Assembly: GCA_029263335.1 (NCBI GenBank)
Contig: JAJCXS010000261.1
Span: 1-34,174 of the forward strand
DNA length: 34,174 nt
Origin: Acidobacteriota bacterium
GTDB lineage: Bacteria; Acidobacteriota; UBA890; WLXD01
Direction: 5' to 3'
Below the pieces are notes generated by a model. The model saw nothing but the letters and a program-made list of their open reading frames with translations, did no database searches and had not been told where the DNA came from. The position numbers were made by a program, and so were the translations under genes. Within the stretch, counting starts at the first letter, position 1; the number at the start of each line of letters is the position of its first letter. Shown in pieces: positions 1 to 7,424 of the stretch.

Positions 1-360
1 TCATGGCGTCCAGACTGGACGGTGATCGCCCTGCGCGGTCGATTCGACGAGGCTGCCGCCCAAGAGGTCGACGAAGCGTATCAATTCGTCATTGAAGGGC
101 AGGCCTTCTGGGCCCGGGTGCACGGCGGCGAGCTGGAAGCCGAACTCGGCCATTGCGAGGATCCGGCCGTCACGGTCACCGCGACCCGGCAGGCGTTTCT
201 CGCGGTCGCTGCCGGCGAACTCTCGATCGAGGACGCCATCGCCGCAGGTGATTACCGCGTCGAAGGCGACCCCGAAGCCCTGCGACGGGCGGCCACGATC
301 TTCCCCGACTCAACTGAATCCCTGGAGAACGACGATGAAACTGCCTCACAAGCCGGGTGA
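1..360 (+). CDS. SCP2-like sterol-binding domain, C-terminal part of a probable HxlR-type regulator (5' end outside window)
   Basis: The frame is open from the first base of the window to TGA at 358-360, so only the C-terminal ~119 residues are present. The visible part runs from WRPDW-x-VIALR through an alternating beta/alpha domain and ends with a pattern of the form GELSIEDAIAAG-x-YRVEGDPEAL. That is the C-terminal half of the SCP2 sterol-carrier fold as found fused behind the winged helix of many HxlR-family transcription regulators (established family knowledge). The DNA-binding part would lie upstream and cannot be seen, so a stand-alone SCP2 protein is also possible. A GTG at 22 could be an internal start but lacks a convincing Shine-Dalgarno, and the domain begins before it. 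The stop codon lies inside the next gene (26-nt overlap), suggesting co-transcription and translational coupling. Confidence 0.7.
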   Translation, partial: SWRPDWTVIALRGRFDEAAAQEVDEAYQFVIEGQAFWARVHGGELEAELGHCEDPAVTVTATRQAFLAVAAGELSIEDAIAAGDYRVEGDPEALRRAATIFPDSTESLENDDETASQAG

Positions 361-751
361 CCCCGACTACTTGCTGCGTCGCGTCCTGCAAGCCAACGCG
401 ACGTTCTCGACCGTCTGCGGACTCGTCTGGGTCGGCGGCGGCGCATCCCTGGGTACGTGGTTCGGACGCGATGGATCCATGGCGGCCGACGGCGCCGGCC
501 TGCTCATCTTCGCAGCCCTACTCGTCTCACTGTCGCTGCGGCGCAGCATTCCGACCGTCCTCGCGGCGGTCATCGTGGCGCTGGACATCCTGTGGGTCGT
601 CGACGCCGGCGTGAAGATAGCCGACGGGGCATTCTCGACTCCGGGAGCTTGGGTGATGGGCGCCATCGCTCTCGTCGTTCTCGATTTCGCGACCTTCCAG
701 GCGCTGGGCGCGTACCGGAGCCGGAAGATGCGTCGCCCGGCTGCCGCGTAG
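335..751 (+). CDS. small four-helix integral membrane protein, function unknown
   Basis: The start is ATG 335, preceded by GGAG at 324-327 and lying inside the end of the SCP2-domain gene. The 138-aa product has about four hydrophobic segments (roughly residues 23-45, 53-70, 73-97 and 107-130) and a basic C-terminus (YRSRKMRR). It contains no catalytic motif I recognise. It resembles the small, poorly characterised four-TM proteins often co-transcribed with regulators. The overlap with the upstream regulator suggests that it is that regulator's target or partner, which is inference. An upstream in-frame extension to 92 would be read wholly inside the SCP2 coding sequence and has arginine- and serine-rich shadow composition, so it was rejected. 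Confidence 0.6.
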   Translation: MKLPHKPGDPDYLLRRVLQANATFSTVCGLVWVGGGASLGTWFGRDGSMAADGAGLLIFAALLVSLSLRRSIPTVLAAVIVALDILWVVDAGVKIADGAFSTPGAWVMGAIALVVLDFATFQALGAYRSRKMRRPAAA

Positions 752-779
752 CGTCCCTCACACGGGCCCCGGACAACAA

Positions 780-1814
780 CTAGCGACAGTTCGCCAGGTC
801 GGCATCGATCCAGACGTCCGTCCGGGTGTTGTTCTCGAAGCGATTTGCGCTGAGCTTCAGGATCGACTCCGGCGGAAAATCCGTCGTCCCGAAGTTCCAG
901 ACGAAGATCCCGAAGTAGTTGCCGGTGCTGACGTTGCCGCGCAGAAGGTAACCGGTCGGATTCTGGCAATCCTCGTCGCTGATCTCGATGCCGGGGCCGA
1001 GGTTGTCCTGGATCTTGTTGCGAACCAGCCTCACATCGCTTCCCCCGTCGACCCAGATGCCGCCGTCCCACCATTGATCGGCGGACACGTCCAGATCATT
1101 GCCGGTGATGTGGTTGCGCTTCACCAGCACATCGAACGAGTCCTCGACGAGGATTCCACCGCCGTGGTTGTCGTACGAGCGGTTGTTCCGAATCACCGCC
1201 CGCCGCATGGCGAAACCATTGATTCCGGTACCTGCCGAATTCCACGGCCGAGGGTCCGGCCCGTTGTTGAAAGCCCTGTTGCGCTCTACCAGGAGATCGC
1301 TCGACTCGTCGAGGTGAATCCCATAGCCCTCTACCCAGCCGATCTGTGGGTCGAAACCGTTGCCATGCACGCGCAGCCGGCGCAGTGTCATGTTGCTCGA
1401 CCCGACCACGAGCACACCCATGTCGGTGTAGTCGCGGAAAGCGAGTCGGTCGAGCACGATATGACGACTCCCATCCAGCCACAGCCCGTAGCGATCGACC
1501 CCACCGCCAGAGAACACCGGGCGGCCACCTGTGCCAATCACCGTAATCGGCGCGCCGAGCAGCCCGCGCACCTGCACACGCGCCGACTCGCGGTACACGC
1601 CGGGTAACACCCGTATCGTCGTTCCCGGCCCCGCGCGGCGCAGGGCGTGTCGAAGCGTGGCGAACGCGGTCTCGGGACTGCCGCCAGTGCCACTATCATC
1701 GCCGACGGTGGAGACATAGATGTCTTTCGACCGTGCTTGTTCCAGGCCCTTGGAGTCCGTGCTCCCAATCAACGCCAGGGCACAGACGAGGGCAAGCATT
1801 CCGGTCTTCTGCAT
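780..1814 (-). CDS. exported right-handed parallel beta-helix protein (PbH1/DUF1565-like)
   Basis: The 344-aa protein begins with a signal peptide (MQKTGMLALVCALALIGSTDS). It continues with IYVSTVGDDSGTGGSPETAFATL, the typical opening of the DUF1565/pectate-lyase-like fold, then many ~22-residue parallel beta-helix rungs (for example VIRNNRSYDNHGGGILVED and VRLVRNKIQDNLGPGIEIS). Such proteins act outside the cytoplasm, often as polysaccharide lyases, epimerases or binding proteins. No specific catalytic triad could be assigned. The start was set to ATG 1814 because GGAGAAGG lies 5-6 nt upstream; the GTG two codons earlier overlaps that Shine-Dalgarno. The gene follows the PagL-like gene by about 42 bp on the same strand, so both may form an envelope operon. 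It converges with the membrane protein gene to the left. Confidence 0.78.
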   Translation of the reverse strand: MQKTGMLALVCALALIGSTDSKGLEQARSKDIYVSTVGDDSGTGGSPETAFATLRHALRRAGPGTTIRVLPGVYRESARVQVRGLLGAPITVIGTGGRPVFSGGGVDRYGLWLDGSRHIVLDRLAFRDYTDMGVLVVGSSNMTLRRLRVHGNGFDPQIGWVEGYGIHLDESSDLLVERNRAFNNGPDPRPWNSAGTGINGFAMRRAVIRNNRSYDNHGGGILVEDSFDVLVKRNHITGNDLDVSADQWWDGGIWVDGGSDVRLVRNKIQDNLGPGIEISDEDCQNPTGYLLRGNVSTGNYFGIFVWNFGTTDFPPESILKLSANRFENNTRTDVWIDADLANCR

Positions 1815-1856
1815 GGCCACCTTCTCCGCACTCCTTCAGGCTGCTACTCGACCTGG

Positions 1857-2540
1857 TTACCTCCGCCAGACCAACCCGAGCATACCGGCATGGCTATTGA
1901 GGCCGGGGTTTCGCTCCGCCAGGCTCGCGTTGGAAATGTGAATGAAGCGGTACTCGACAGCAATCCCGAAGTCACTAGTGATCCGTCGCTGAAGCGCAGC
2001 TCCCACCTGTGGCGAGAAGTTGAGTCGGCTGGTTCCCTCTGGCAGTTCCGTATCCGTAATCACCGCGCCTACGCCCGCCAGGAACCCGGCCCGCCACCGC
2101 CCCTGCCTGACAAAGTTGTAACGCAACAGCGATGTCAGGCTGCCGCCCTGGGCGTCATTGCCCTCCCCGTACTCGACGCGTACGAACGGTGCCGCTTCGA
2201 ATAGCAGCGAGACTTTCCGCTCACGGCCAAGATCAACGCCGTAGCGCAGTAACCCCTGGACAACGGTGGTCGAGCCGCGAGTACCCAGAATTCGCCCCCG
2301 GGCCACTCCCGCGAACACCGCCCATTCGCCTCGGACCCGTTCCTCAGCCAGGTCGTCTTCCTGAGCACCGACCTCTGCGGGCATCACGGCAGTGACGATT
2401 GCCACCGCCACGACGAACAGCGCACGGCCTTGGCGCGGAGGTACCTGGGTCCGCCGCGGCAGCACCTCTGCGGCACGCGCCTCCCGGCGTCGCCGCTTCA
2501 TTGCTCCCCACACTGCCTGAACTCGCATCGTGCACCCCAT
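1857..2540 (-). CDS. PagL-like outer-membrane protein (acyloxyacyl hydrolase / lipid A 3-O-deacylase family)
   Basis: The 227-aa product has a basic N-terminus and a hydrophobic export segment (RALFVVAVAIVTAVMPAEVGAQ, about residues 39-60). Amphipathic beta-strands follow, and the protein ends in ...LGLVWRR. Near the C-terminus is a block with H201, S203, N204 and NPG (211-213), matching the PagL active-site region. In Pseudomonas PagL the catalytic residues are His126, Ser128 and Glu140. Here His and Ser are kept at the same spacing, but the Glu position is Asn215. Activity is therefore uncertain, although the fold assignment is good. The start is ambiguous: ATG 2540 was kept, while ATG 2528 or ATG 2501 (GGGGAG 2 nt upstream) would still retain the export signal. 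A 206-bp upstream region separates it from the aminopeptidase gene and probably holds its promoter. Confidence 0.68.
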   Translation of the reverse strand: MGCTMRVQAVWGAMKRRRREARAAEVLPRRTQVPPRQGRALFVVAVAIVTAVMPAEVGAQEDDLAEERVRGEWAVFAGVARGRILGTRGSTTVVQGLLRYGVDLGRERKVSLLFEAAPFVRVEYGEGNDAQGGSLTSLLRYNFVRQGRWRAGFLAGVGAVITDTELPEGTSRLNFSPQVGAALQRRITSDFGIAVEYRFIHISNASLAERNPGLNSHAGMLGLVWRR

Positions 2541-2746
2541 GAATCACCCACCTTGCCGCCAGTGTCGAAGGCACGCAGGTGGCGGTAAAGCCGAGCCCGA
2601 GCGCGCGTGTGGCTCGCCTGACGGTACCAGCAACAAGAAAGGATCTGCATCCATCGGGCGTATCGGCCTCCCGAGCGACGTCGATGCCACCGTGGGCCCA
2701 CTCCAGGGGCCTGCGGCGAAACCAGGCTACGACGGCCACGCTGCCG

Positions 2747-4129
2747 CTAACGCGACGGGCTCGACATCATCAACTCCCCCAGCGCCGAGGCGCCATACGG
2801 TAGTCCGGCGCTGAGCACCTCGCGCCCGGAGGCGGTGACCAGAATCATGTCTTCGAGATAGAAGACGTCCTGGCCGGCGATGAGCATCGGCTCGTAGGCG
2901 ATCACCGCGCCCGCCCTCAGAATGGGCAGCGCCTCTTCGCCACTGTCGATGCCCACGCCATGAAGATGCCACGCCGCGTCGTCGTCCAGTTGAGCCACCG
3001 CGGCGCGCCCTGCCGCGGTGCTCAGGCTCGTCGCCAGTTCGCGCACTCGAGCGCGGCTGGCCGCACGAACTTCCGTTACCGTCACGCCGTCCGCCATGGC
3101 GTCGAGGCCTGCCAGATAGCCGGCGACAAGAAGCTCCCAGAGCTCCGCCTGCGTATCGCTGAACCGCCCCGCGACGGGTAGAGTGCGTCCCACGTCGGCG
3201 CCGTAGTTTCCCCCGTGGCAGCCGATATCAACTCGCACGAGCTCGCCCGCCATCATTTCGCGATTCAGGTGCTCGTAGGAGTAGAAGGCCCGAACGAGCC
3301 CGCCGATGTGGGTGTTCGGCCCCGACATCGCCCAGGGCCAAAAGGACGGCCCCTGCGACCCTGCCTCCAGACAGGCAGCAACCACCGCGGCCTCGACCTG
3401 ACGCTGTGTGGCACCGGGCTCGATGCGTGCGGCGGCAGCCCGCAGCGCCTGCGCCGTCGTCACCGCGTTGCCGCGCAATCGTTCGATTTCGAGCGCCGAC
3501 TTCACCCAGCGAAGGTCGCGGATCAGTTGGACCGCTGATTCGATCGTGGCCGTTGGGAAGGTCTGTTCGAGCGCCGCCCGCCACAGCCCCAGCGCACCGG
3601 CGACCGGTGGCATGCCGGGCGGTGCCCCATCCATCTCCGGACGCCGCGGCGTGTCGACGTACACCTTCGCCCCTTGTGCCACGCGTCGAGCCGTCCAATC
3701 GACGAAACCGTCCCACGGCACAATTCGTGTCAGTCCGAGAAGCTCGGCGGCGCCGCCGTCCGTCGGCGGACTCAGGCCTTCGACCGGCTGACCGAAGGAG
3801 AACGGCGCAGGAGCCACGAAGAGAATCGACTCGCGGCGCTCGCCATCCAAAGCCAGGATCGCCCCGGGCGCCTCGCTGAGTCCCGTGAAGTAGAAGAAGG
3901 TCGCGTCCTGCCGAAAGGACGCCGCCTCCTCGTCCTTCGGACCTGATCGCGCATGCACCAACAAAACACCATCGGATACGTGCTCCATCGCACGAGCGCG
4001 CCGGCTCTCGTGCTCGGCGCGCCACGCCTCATCGCTGGGCGTCGCGTCTTGCTGTGCTCGCGCTGGTTGATAACCGGCTGTGAGCAGAACGGCCAGGCAG
4101 GCCCCAACGATGATGCGGTTGCCGAACAT
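2747..4129 (-). CDS. exported M24B metallopeptidase (Xaa-Pro aminopeptidase family)
   Basis: The 460-aa protein carries a Sec signal peptide (residues 1 to ~25, ending ARAQ). An aminopeptidase-P N-terminal domain follows (SFRQDATFFYFTGL, about 71-84; LALDG, 92-96). The C-terminal part has the pita-bread fold with the five dinuclear metal ligands at standard positions: D301 and D312 (VDIGCHGGNYGADVG), H390 (HGVGID), E413 (YEPM) and E426 (LEDM). Family members remove an N-terminal residue preceding proline; the signal peptide places this one in the periplasm or outside. The start ATG 4129 has AAGGAGAG 4-5 nt upstream. The gene is divergent from the presenilin-like gene, with 126 bp between the two starts. 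Confidence 0.88.
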   Translation of the reverse strand: MFGNRIIVGACLAVLLTAGYQPARAQQDATPSDEAWRAEHESRRARAMEHVSDGVLLVHARSGPKDEEAASFRQDATFFYFTGLSEAPGAILALDGERRESILFVAPAPFSFGQPVEGLSPPTDGGAAELLGLTRIVPWDGFVDWTARRVAQGAKVYVDTPRRPEMDGAPPGMPPVAGALGLWRAALEQTFPTATIESAVQLIRDLRWVKSALEIERLRGNAVTTAQALRAAAARIEPGATQRQVEAAVVAACLEAGSQGPSFWPWAMSGPNTHIGGLVRAFYSYEHLNREMMAGELVRVDIGCHGGNYGADVGRTLPVAGRFSDTQAELWELLVAGYLAGLDAMADGVTVTEVRAASRARVRELATSLSTAAGRAAVAQLDDDAAWHLHGVGIDSGEEALPILRAGAVIAYEPMLIAGQDVFYLEDMILVTASGREVLSAGLPYGASALGELMMSSPSR

Positions 4130-4255
4130 TCACTCTCCTTCTCGGTTGCGCAGGTCGCTCGCTCCCACTGTACCGAATCAGTGGCATCTGCCCCGCAAAC
4201 CTGCGATAACACGATCATCGAACTGGTCGACCAACGGGAGGCGCCGCGTCGCGCC

Positions 4256-4873
4256 ATGCAAATGCTACTCGTTACTCTGGCTTCTGGCGCCGCCACCCTA
4301 GCGGCAACCGCAGCCGCCGCGAGACTCGGACGTAGCCAGCGCACGCGCCTGGCCGTGGCCGTGCTGGCCCTCTACGGCCTGGTACTGATCGTACGCCCGC
4401 CGAGTCCGCTGGCCTCGAACGTCGCCGTGTTGCTGGCAGCCGTCGGTGTCGGAGTCCTCGTCGGTCGGACGCTGTCGAGTCGGGGCGCCATCATCGCTTT
4501 TTGCATCACCATTGCCCTGGTAGACCTGCTCTCGTTCGGAGGCGGTCTCACCCGCATGATCATCGACAACTACAGGGAAGGCAGCAGTAACCTACTCGTG
4601 TACCTGGCCGTCACAGTGAGATCACAGGGTCAGACCGTTCCAGTGGTGGGGGTCGGAGACATGGCCGTGCTCGCCGCCCTGTACCAGGGCTTGCGCGGCG
4701 TTGGCCAGCCGACGAGCCGCGTGGTTGTTGTCCTCCTGGGGGCGCTCGGCTCGGCGCTGATGATCGGCCTTGCCGTGGGCGGCGCACCAGCATTGCCGAT
4801 TCTCGCCGTCAGTGTGATCGCCGCACTCGCGCTGACATCGGGTCGCGATGCGCAACCAGCACCTTCCGCCTAG
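4256..4873 (+). CDS. compact presenilin/SPP-like GxGD intramembrane aspartyl protease candidate
   Basis: The 205-aa product is almost entirely hydrophobic, with about seven to eight segments. Three landmarks of the presenilin / signal-peptide-peptidase family (MEROPS A22) occur in order. The first is a membrane aspartate, D90, in ALVDLLSFGG, corresponding to the YD motif of TM6. The second is GVGD at 132-135 at the start of the next helix (GxGD of TM7). After one further helix (about 156-176) comes PALP at 178-181, opening the last helix (PAL of TM9). The spacings (45 and 43 residues) are close to those of characterised members. The region before D90 has only about three helices, shorter than the usual nine-TM architecture. 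Start ATG 4256 has GGGAGG at 4236-4241, rather far upstream; ATG 4262 is an alternative. Prepilin peptidases also use GxGD but lack PAL. Protease function is inferred from motifs only. Confidence 0.6.
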   Translation: MQMLLVTLASGAATLAATAAAARLGRSQRTRLAVAVLALYGLVLIVRPPSPLASNVAVLLAAVGVGVLVGRTLSSRGAIIAFCITIALVDLLSFGGGLTRMIIDNYREGSSNLLVYLAVTVRSQGQTVPVVGVGDMAVLAALYQGLRGVGQPTSRVVVVLLGALGSALMIGLAVGGAPALPILAVSVIAALALTSGRDAQPAPSA

Positions 4874-4896
4874 AAGCCGAGACTCTGCCCAGCAAG

Positions 4897-4918
4897 GCAA
4901 CGGCGTCGGCGACGTTGC
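4897..4918. terminator. hairpin between convergent genes
   Basis: GCAACG (4897-4902) and CGTTGC (4913-4918) form a perfect inverted repeat around a 10-nt GC-rich loop. It sits in the 71-bp gap between the 3' ends of the presenilin-like gene and the AlkC-like gene. Such a position fits a bidirectional transcription stop, but there is no T-run on either side, so the call is weak. Confidence 0.3.
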
Positions 4919-4944
4919 GGGTTCGCGCCCTGCCTCGACGCCGG

Positions 4945-6054
4945 TCAGAAGACCTCGAACTCTGCCCCTGGACACGACTTGCCGTTGAGCAAGACGTCGA
5001 CCCTGTGTACTCCGAGATAGTGCTTGCGCGTCGTGTGCTGGGCGATCGAGACGGTCTTGCGAATTGTCACCGTCTGATCGGGGCCGACTGTTCTCTCGCC
5101 ACCCTTGAAGACTCGCGCGCTCGTGGAACCATTCGCCTTCACGAAGTGGACGCGAAGGTCGACCAGGACGCCTATCTCCTCGTCCGACGGGTTGTGGATC
5201 TCGACCTCGATGCGGACCTTGCTACCGACCTGTACCCGGGCGGGATCGCATCCGACCCGACCTATCGTTGCTGGCGAGTTCGCCGCATAGCCGAGAACTT
5301 CCAGCGCGCCCGGATGCCCCTGTTTGACGAGCGTCCGAAGAGCGTGGCGCACCAGGCGCCTCGTGTCCTCGCTCGCGCCTTTCCACCAGCGACCCGCGAT
5401 CTCGACAACCACCTCGGGATGGTCCTTGGATATGTCGTTGAGATTGTTCGCGACCGACCGCCGGACGTATTCCTCCGAGTCTTCCTTCAGGAGTTCCAGG
5501 AGTTCGAGAACCGGCGCGGGGTCCTCTTGAAATCGCCGCAGCCGTGACGCCCAGGGGAGCCGAGGCCTGGTGCCTTCCGAGACGAGCCGTCGGACATGCG
5601 TGTTCGGATCGCCCGCCCACTCCCTCAGCCGCGCCAAGGTCTCGGTGGGGTAACGGTCGAGAAAGGCGCGGATGCTGAACTCTGCGGTGAAGCGTCGCGT
5701 GAGTTCGTACTGTGCCCGCATCGAGGGCTCGAAACAGTCGAGCCCGTAGTCGGCGACGAAGAAGACATGCGGCAGATAGAGGAACGACTCCATCCCGGTC
5801 AATTCAGCGCCGCCGATCTCCGGACCCAACGAGTCGACGAGGATCTCCATGGCGCGCTCGCGATTCGAGGGCAGTTCCGCGGCGAGCGCCACCGCTATCT
5901 GCCGGGCGCGCGGCGTCAGCTCCAGCTGCTCGTATCCGGCGAGAGCTACGGACAAGAAGGCGGCTTGATCAAAGTCGGGATAGACCCCGGCAATCATGCT
6001 CCCGATACGCGCCGGGATATCCGCTCCAAAGGAGTTCTTGAGTGGCTCGGCCAT
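4945..6054 (-). CDS. alkC: AlkC-like DNA alkylation repair protein (HEAT-like repeats plus C-terminal beta domain)
   Basis: The 369-aa protein starts MAEPLKNSFG, the usual beginning of AlkC/AlkD-superfamily DNA glycosylases. It continues with alpha-helical HEAT-like repeats, including HVRRLVSEGTRPRLPWA (153-169), YVRRSVANNLNDISKDHP (196-213) and RRLVRHALRTLVKQGHP (232-248). Residues ~270-369 switch to beta-rich sequence (IEVEIHNPSDEEIGVLVDL), consistent with the Ig-like domain reported for AlkC. Such enzymes excise cationic N3/N7-alkyl purines without base flipping and act on chromosomal DNA. The start ATG 6054 gives the family N-terminus but has only a weak ribosome site. A much longer open frame upstream overlaps the phosphate transporter and is not credible. 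It lies 101 bp downstream of the phosphate transporter gene. Confidence 0.82.
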   Translation of the reverse strand: MAEPLKNSFGADIPARIGSMIAGVYPDFDQAAFLSVALAGYEQLELTPRARQIAVALAAELPSNRERAMEILVDSLGPEIGGAELTGMESFLYLPHVFFVADYGLDCFEPSMRAQYELTRRFTAEFSIRAFLDRYPTETLARLREWAGDPNTHVRRLVSEGTRPRLPWASRLRRFQEDPAPVLELLELLKEDSEEYVRRSVANNLNDISKDHPEVVVEIAGRWWKGASEDTRRLVRHALRTLVKQGHPGALEVLGYAANSPATIGRVGCDPARVQVGSKVRIEVEIHNPSDEEIGVLVDLRVHFVKANGSTSARVFKGGERTVGPDQTVTIRKTVSIAQHTTRKHYLGVHRVDVLLNGKSCPGAEFEVF

Positions 6055-6090
6055 GGACTTGGTCCCGACTCTATCGCGGATGTCCGCTGA

Positions 6091-6112
6091 GCAGCCGTGG
6101 ACGCAGCCGTGG
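6091..6112. repeat. short tandem direct repeat GCAGCCGTGG, 12-bp period
   Basis: GCAGCCGTGG occurs at 6091-6100 and again at 6103-6112 in the 101-bp gap between the phosphate transporter and the AlkC-like gene. It may be chance or a small slippage duplication. Confidence 0.35.
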
Positions 6113-6155
6113 GCGCGGCCGCGACCCGGCAGAGCCCATCCCGGCGGCCTGGCTG

Positions 6156-7274
6156 CTACAGGAACGAAACCAGCGCGTAGGTCCCCGCGGCAATCGCGGC
6201 GGCACACGGCAGGGTCAGCACCCAGGAGAGCACCACGTTCCGCATGACGTCGAAGTTGCCCTGCCCGGTGGTTGCGCCGATACCGAACAGAGCGCCCACC
6301 GACACATGCGTTGTCGACACTGGCATGCCGAATCGGCTCGCCCAGATCACCAGGATGCCTGTCGCTATGTTCGCGGCAAACCCCTGCCCGTGGTTCATCG
6401 ACGTGATGCCGCGTCCCATCGTCATCCCCACCCGCCGGGCGCTGAGGAGGCCTCCTATCGCCATCGCTACACCTACCAGAATCAGGCCGCCCTGCACGTC
6501 CACCACCTGCACTACCAGCAACAGTGCAGCGATCTTCGGCGTGTCGTTGAGCCCGCGCGCAAAAGACACCACCCCGGCGCTCAGAAAGTGCGCCGTATCC
6601 ATGACACGTTGCCAGGGCACACCAACGAATCGGCCGGTGTAGAGCTGTTCGCAGCGATGCTCGGTATCGACCGCCACATGGGCTGCTGGCATGGCCTGCT
6701 GCATTGCTACGGCCGTGCCACCCGCCAGTTCGAGCGCTGCCGCGGGCTCTCCGACGCACACGCACATCTGTTTGGTGATTCCAAAGCCGAGCCGGGCACG
6801 GTGCAGCGACCAGTACAACGCACCCGCTAGTACGACGGCCACGAGCGGGCTGGCGATCAGCGGGGCCAGAAACGTCTTGGCAAGAACTGCCACCTCCAGA
6901 TGCCCCCCGGTACCCAAGAGGCCGGCGCCGACGATCGCTCCCACGAGGCTATGTGTGGTGGAGATGGGGAAGCCGAACTTCGTTGCCACGATGACCGTTC
7001 CGCCGGCCCCCGCGGCCACGCTCAACAGGAACAACTCTCCACCCGCGAGCGAGGCCGGAACGAGACCCTTCCCGGAAAAGGCGTTCAGGAGCCCCTGCGC
7101 TAGAAACACCGACACGATGGAGCCGAGGAGCGTGCTGAACGTGCCCCAAGCGATCGCCACCCGATAGTTCGTCGTGCCGCTGCCAAAGAGCGACGCGACG
7201 CCCTTGAAGTTGTCGTTCGCCCCGTTTGAATAGGCCAGGAGGCACGTCGCTCCCAGCAATAGCAGACTCAGCAC
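6156..7274 (-). CDS. inorganic phosphate transporter, PiT/PHO4 family
   Basis: The 372-aa polytopic membrane protein shows the internal two-fold repeat of the PiT family. The first half has SNGANDNFKG (16-25) and FPISTTHSLVGAIVGAGL (102-119); the second half has RGLNDTPKIAALL (240-252) and MPVSTTHVSVGALFGIG (317-333). Members import phosphate, usually as a metal-phosphate complex with protons or Na+, across the inner membrane. A central hydrophilic stretch (~200-225) separates the halves. The start is GTG 7274 with GAGG about 10 nt upstream. No regulator (PhoU-like or DUF47) is adjacent, although these often accompany PiT. The 150-bp upstream region contains the end hairpin of the preceding ABC operon and presumably this gene's promoter. 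Confidence 0.9.
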   Translation of the reverse strand: MLSLLLLGATCLLAYSNGANDNFKGVASLFGSGTTNYRVAIAWGTFSTLLGSIVSVFLAQGLLNAFSGKGLVPASLAGGELFLLSVAAGAGGTVIVATKFGFPISTTHSLVGAIVGAGLLGTGGHLEVAVLAKTFLAPLIASPLVAVVLAGALYWSLHRARLGFGITKQMCVCVGEPAAALELAGGTAVAMQQAMPAAHVAVDTEHRCEQLYTGRFVGVPWQRVMDTAHFLSAGVVSFARGLNDTPKIAALLLVVQVVDVQGGLILVGVAMAIGGLLSARRVGMTMGRGITSMNHGQGFAANIATGILVIWASRFGMPVSTTHVSVGALFGIGATTGQGNFDVMRNVVLSWVLTLPCAAAIAAGTYALVSFL

Positions 7275-7389
7275 CAGACAGCTACCTCGCAGCGCTTGCC
7301 GCCTACGGCATTCGCGGAATCAGACCTCAAGATCGAGCCTAGCAGCCACGGTAGTCCGATCTCTGGTCCTCCGCGCCTCACAACGCCAT

Positions 7390-7415
7390 CCCGGATGAGC
7401 CAGCTAACATCCGGG
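7390..7415 (-). terminator. hairpin downstream of the ABC-2 exporter operon
   Basis: CCCGGATG (7390-7397) and CATCCGGG (7408-7415) form a perfect 8-bp inverted repeat with a 10-nt loop, 9 bp beyond the stop codon of the last permease gene (minus strand). There is no clear U-run after it, so it may act as a transcript-end stabiliser or a weak terminator. Confidence 0.5.
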
Positions 7416-7424
7416 CGCGATGGG

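Noticed and set aside
2541-2746. possible small gene in the 206-bp gap upstream of the PagL-like gene
   Set aside because: Short frames on both strands have no ribosome site or recognisable motif; the region more likely holds a promoter.
4945-6765. 606-codon minus-strand frame read from 6765
   Set aside because: Only the part from ATG 6054 matches AlkC. The N-terminal 237 codons overlap the phosphate transporter in another frame and are Arg/Gly-rich shadow sequence.
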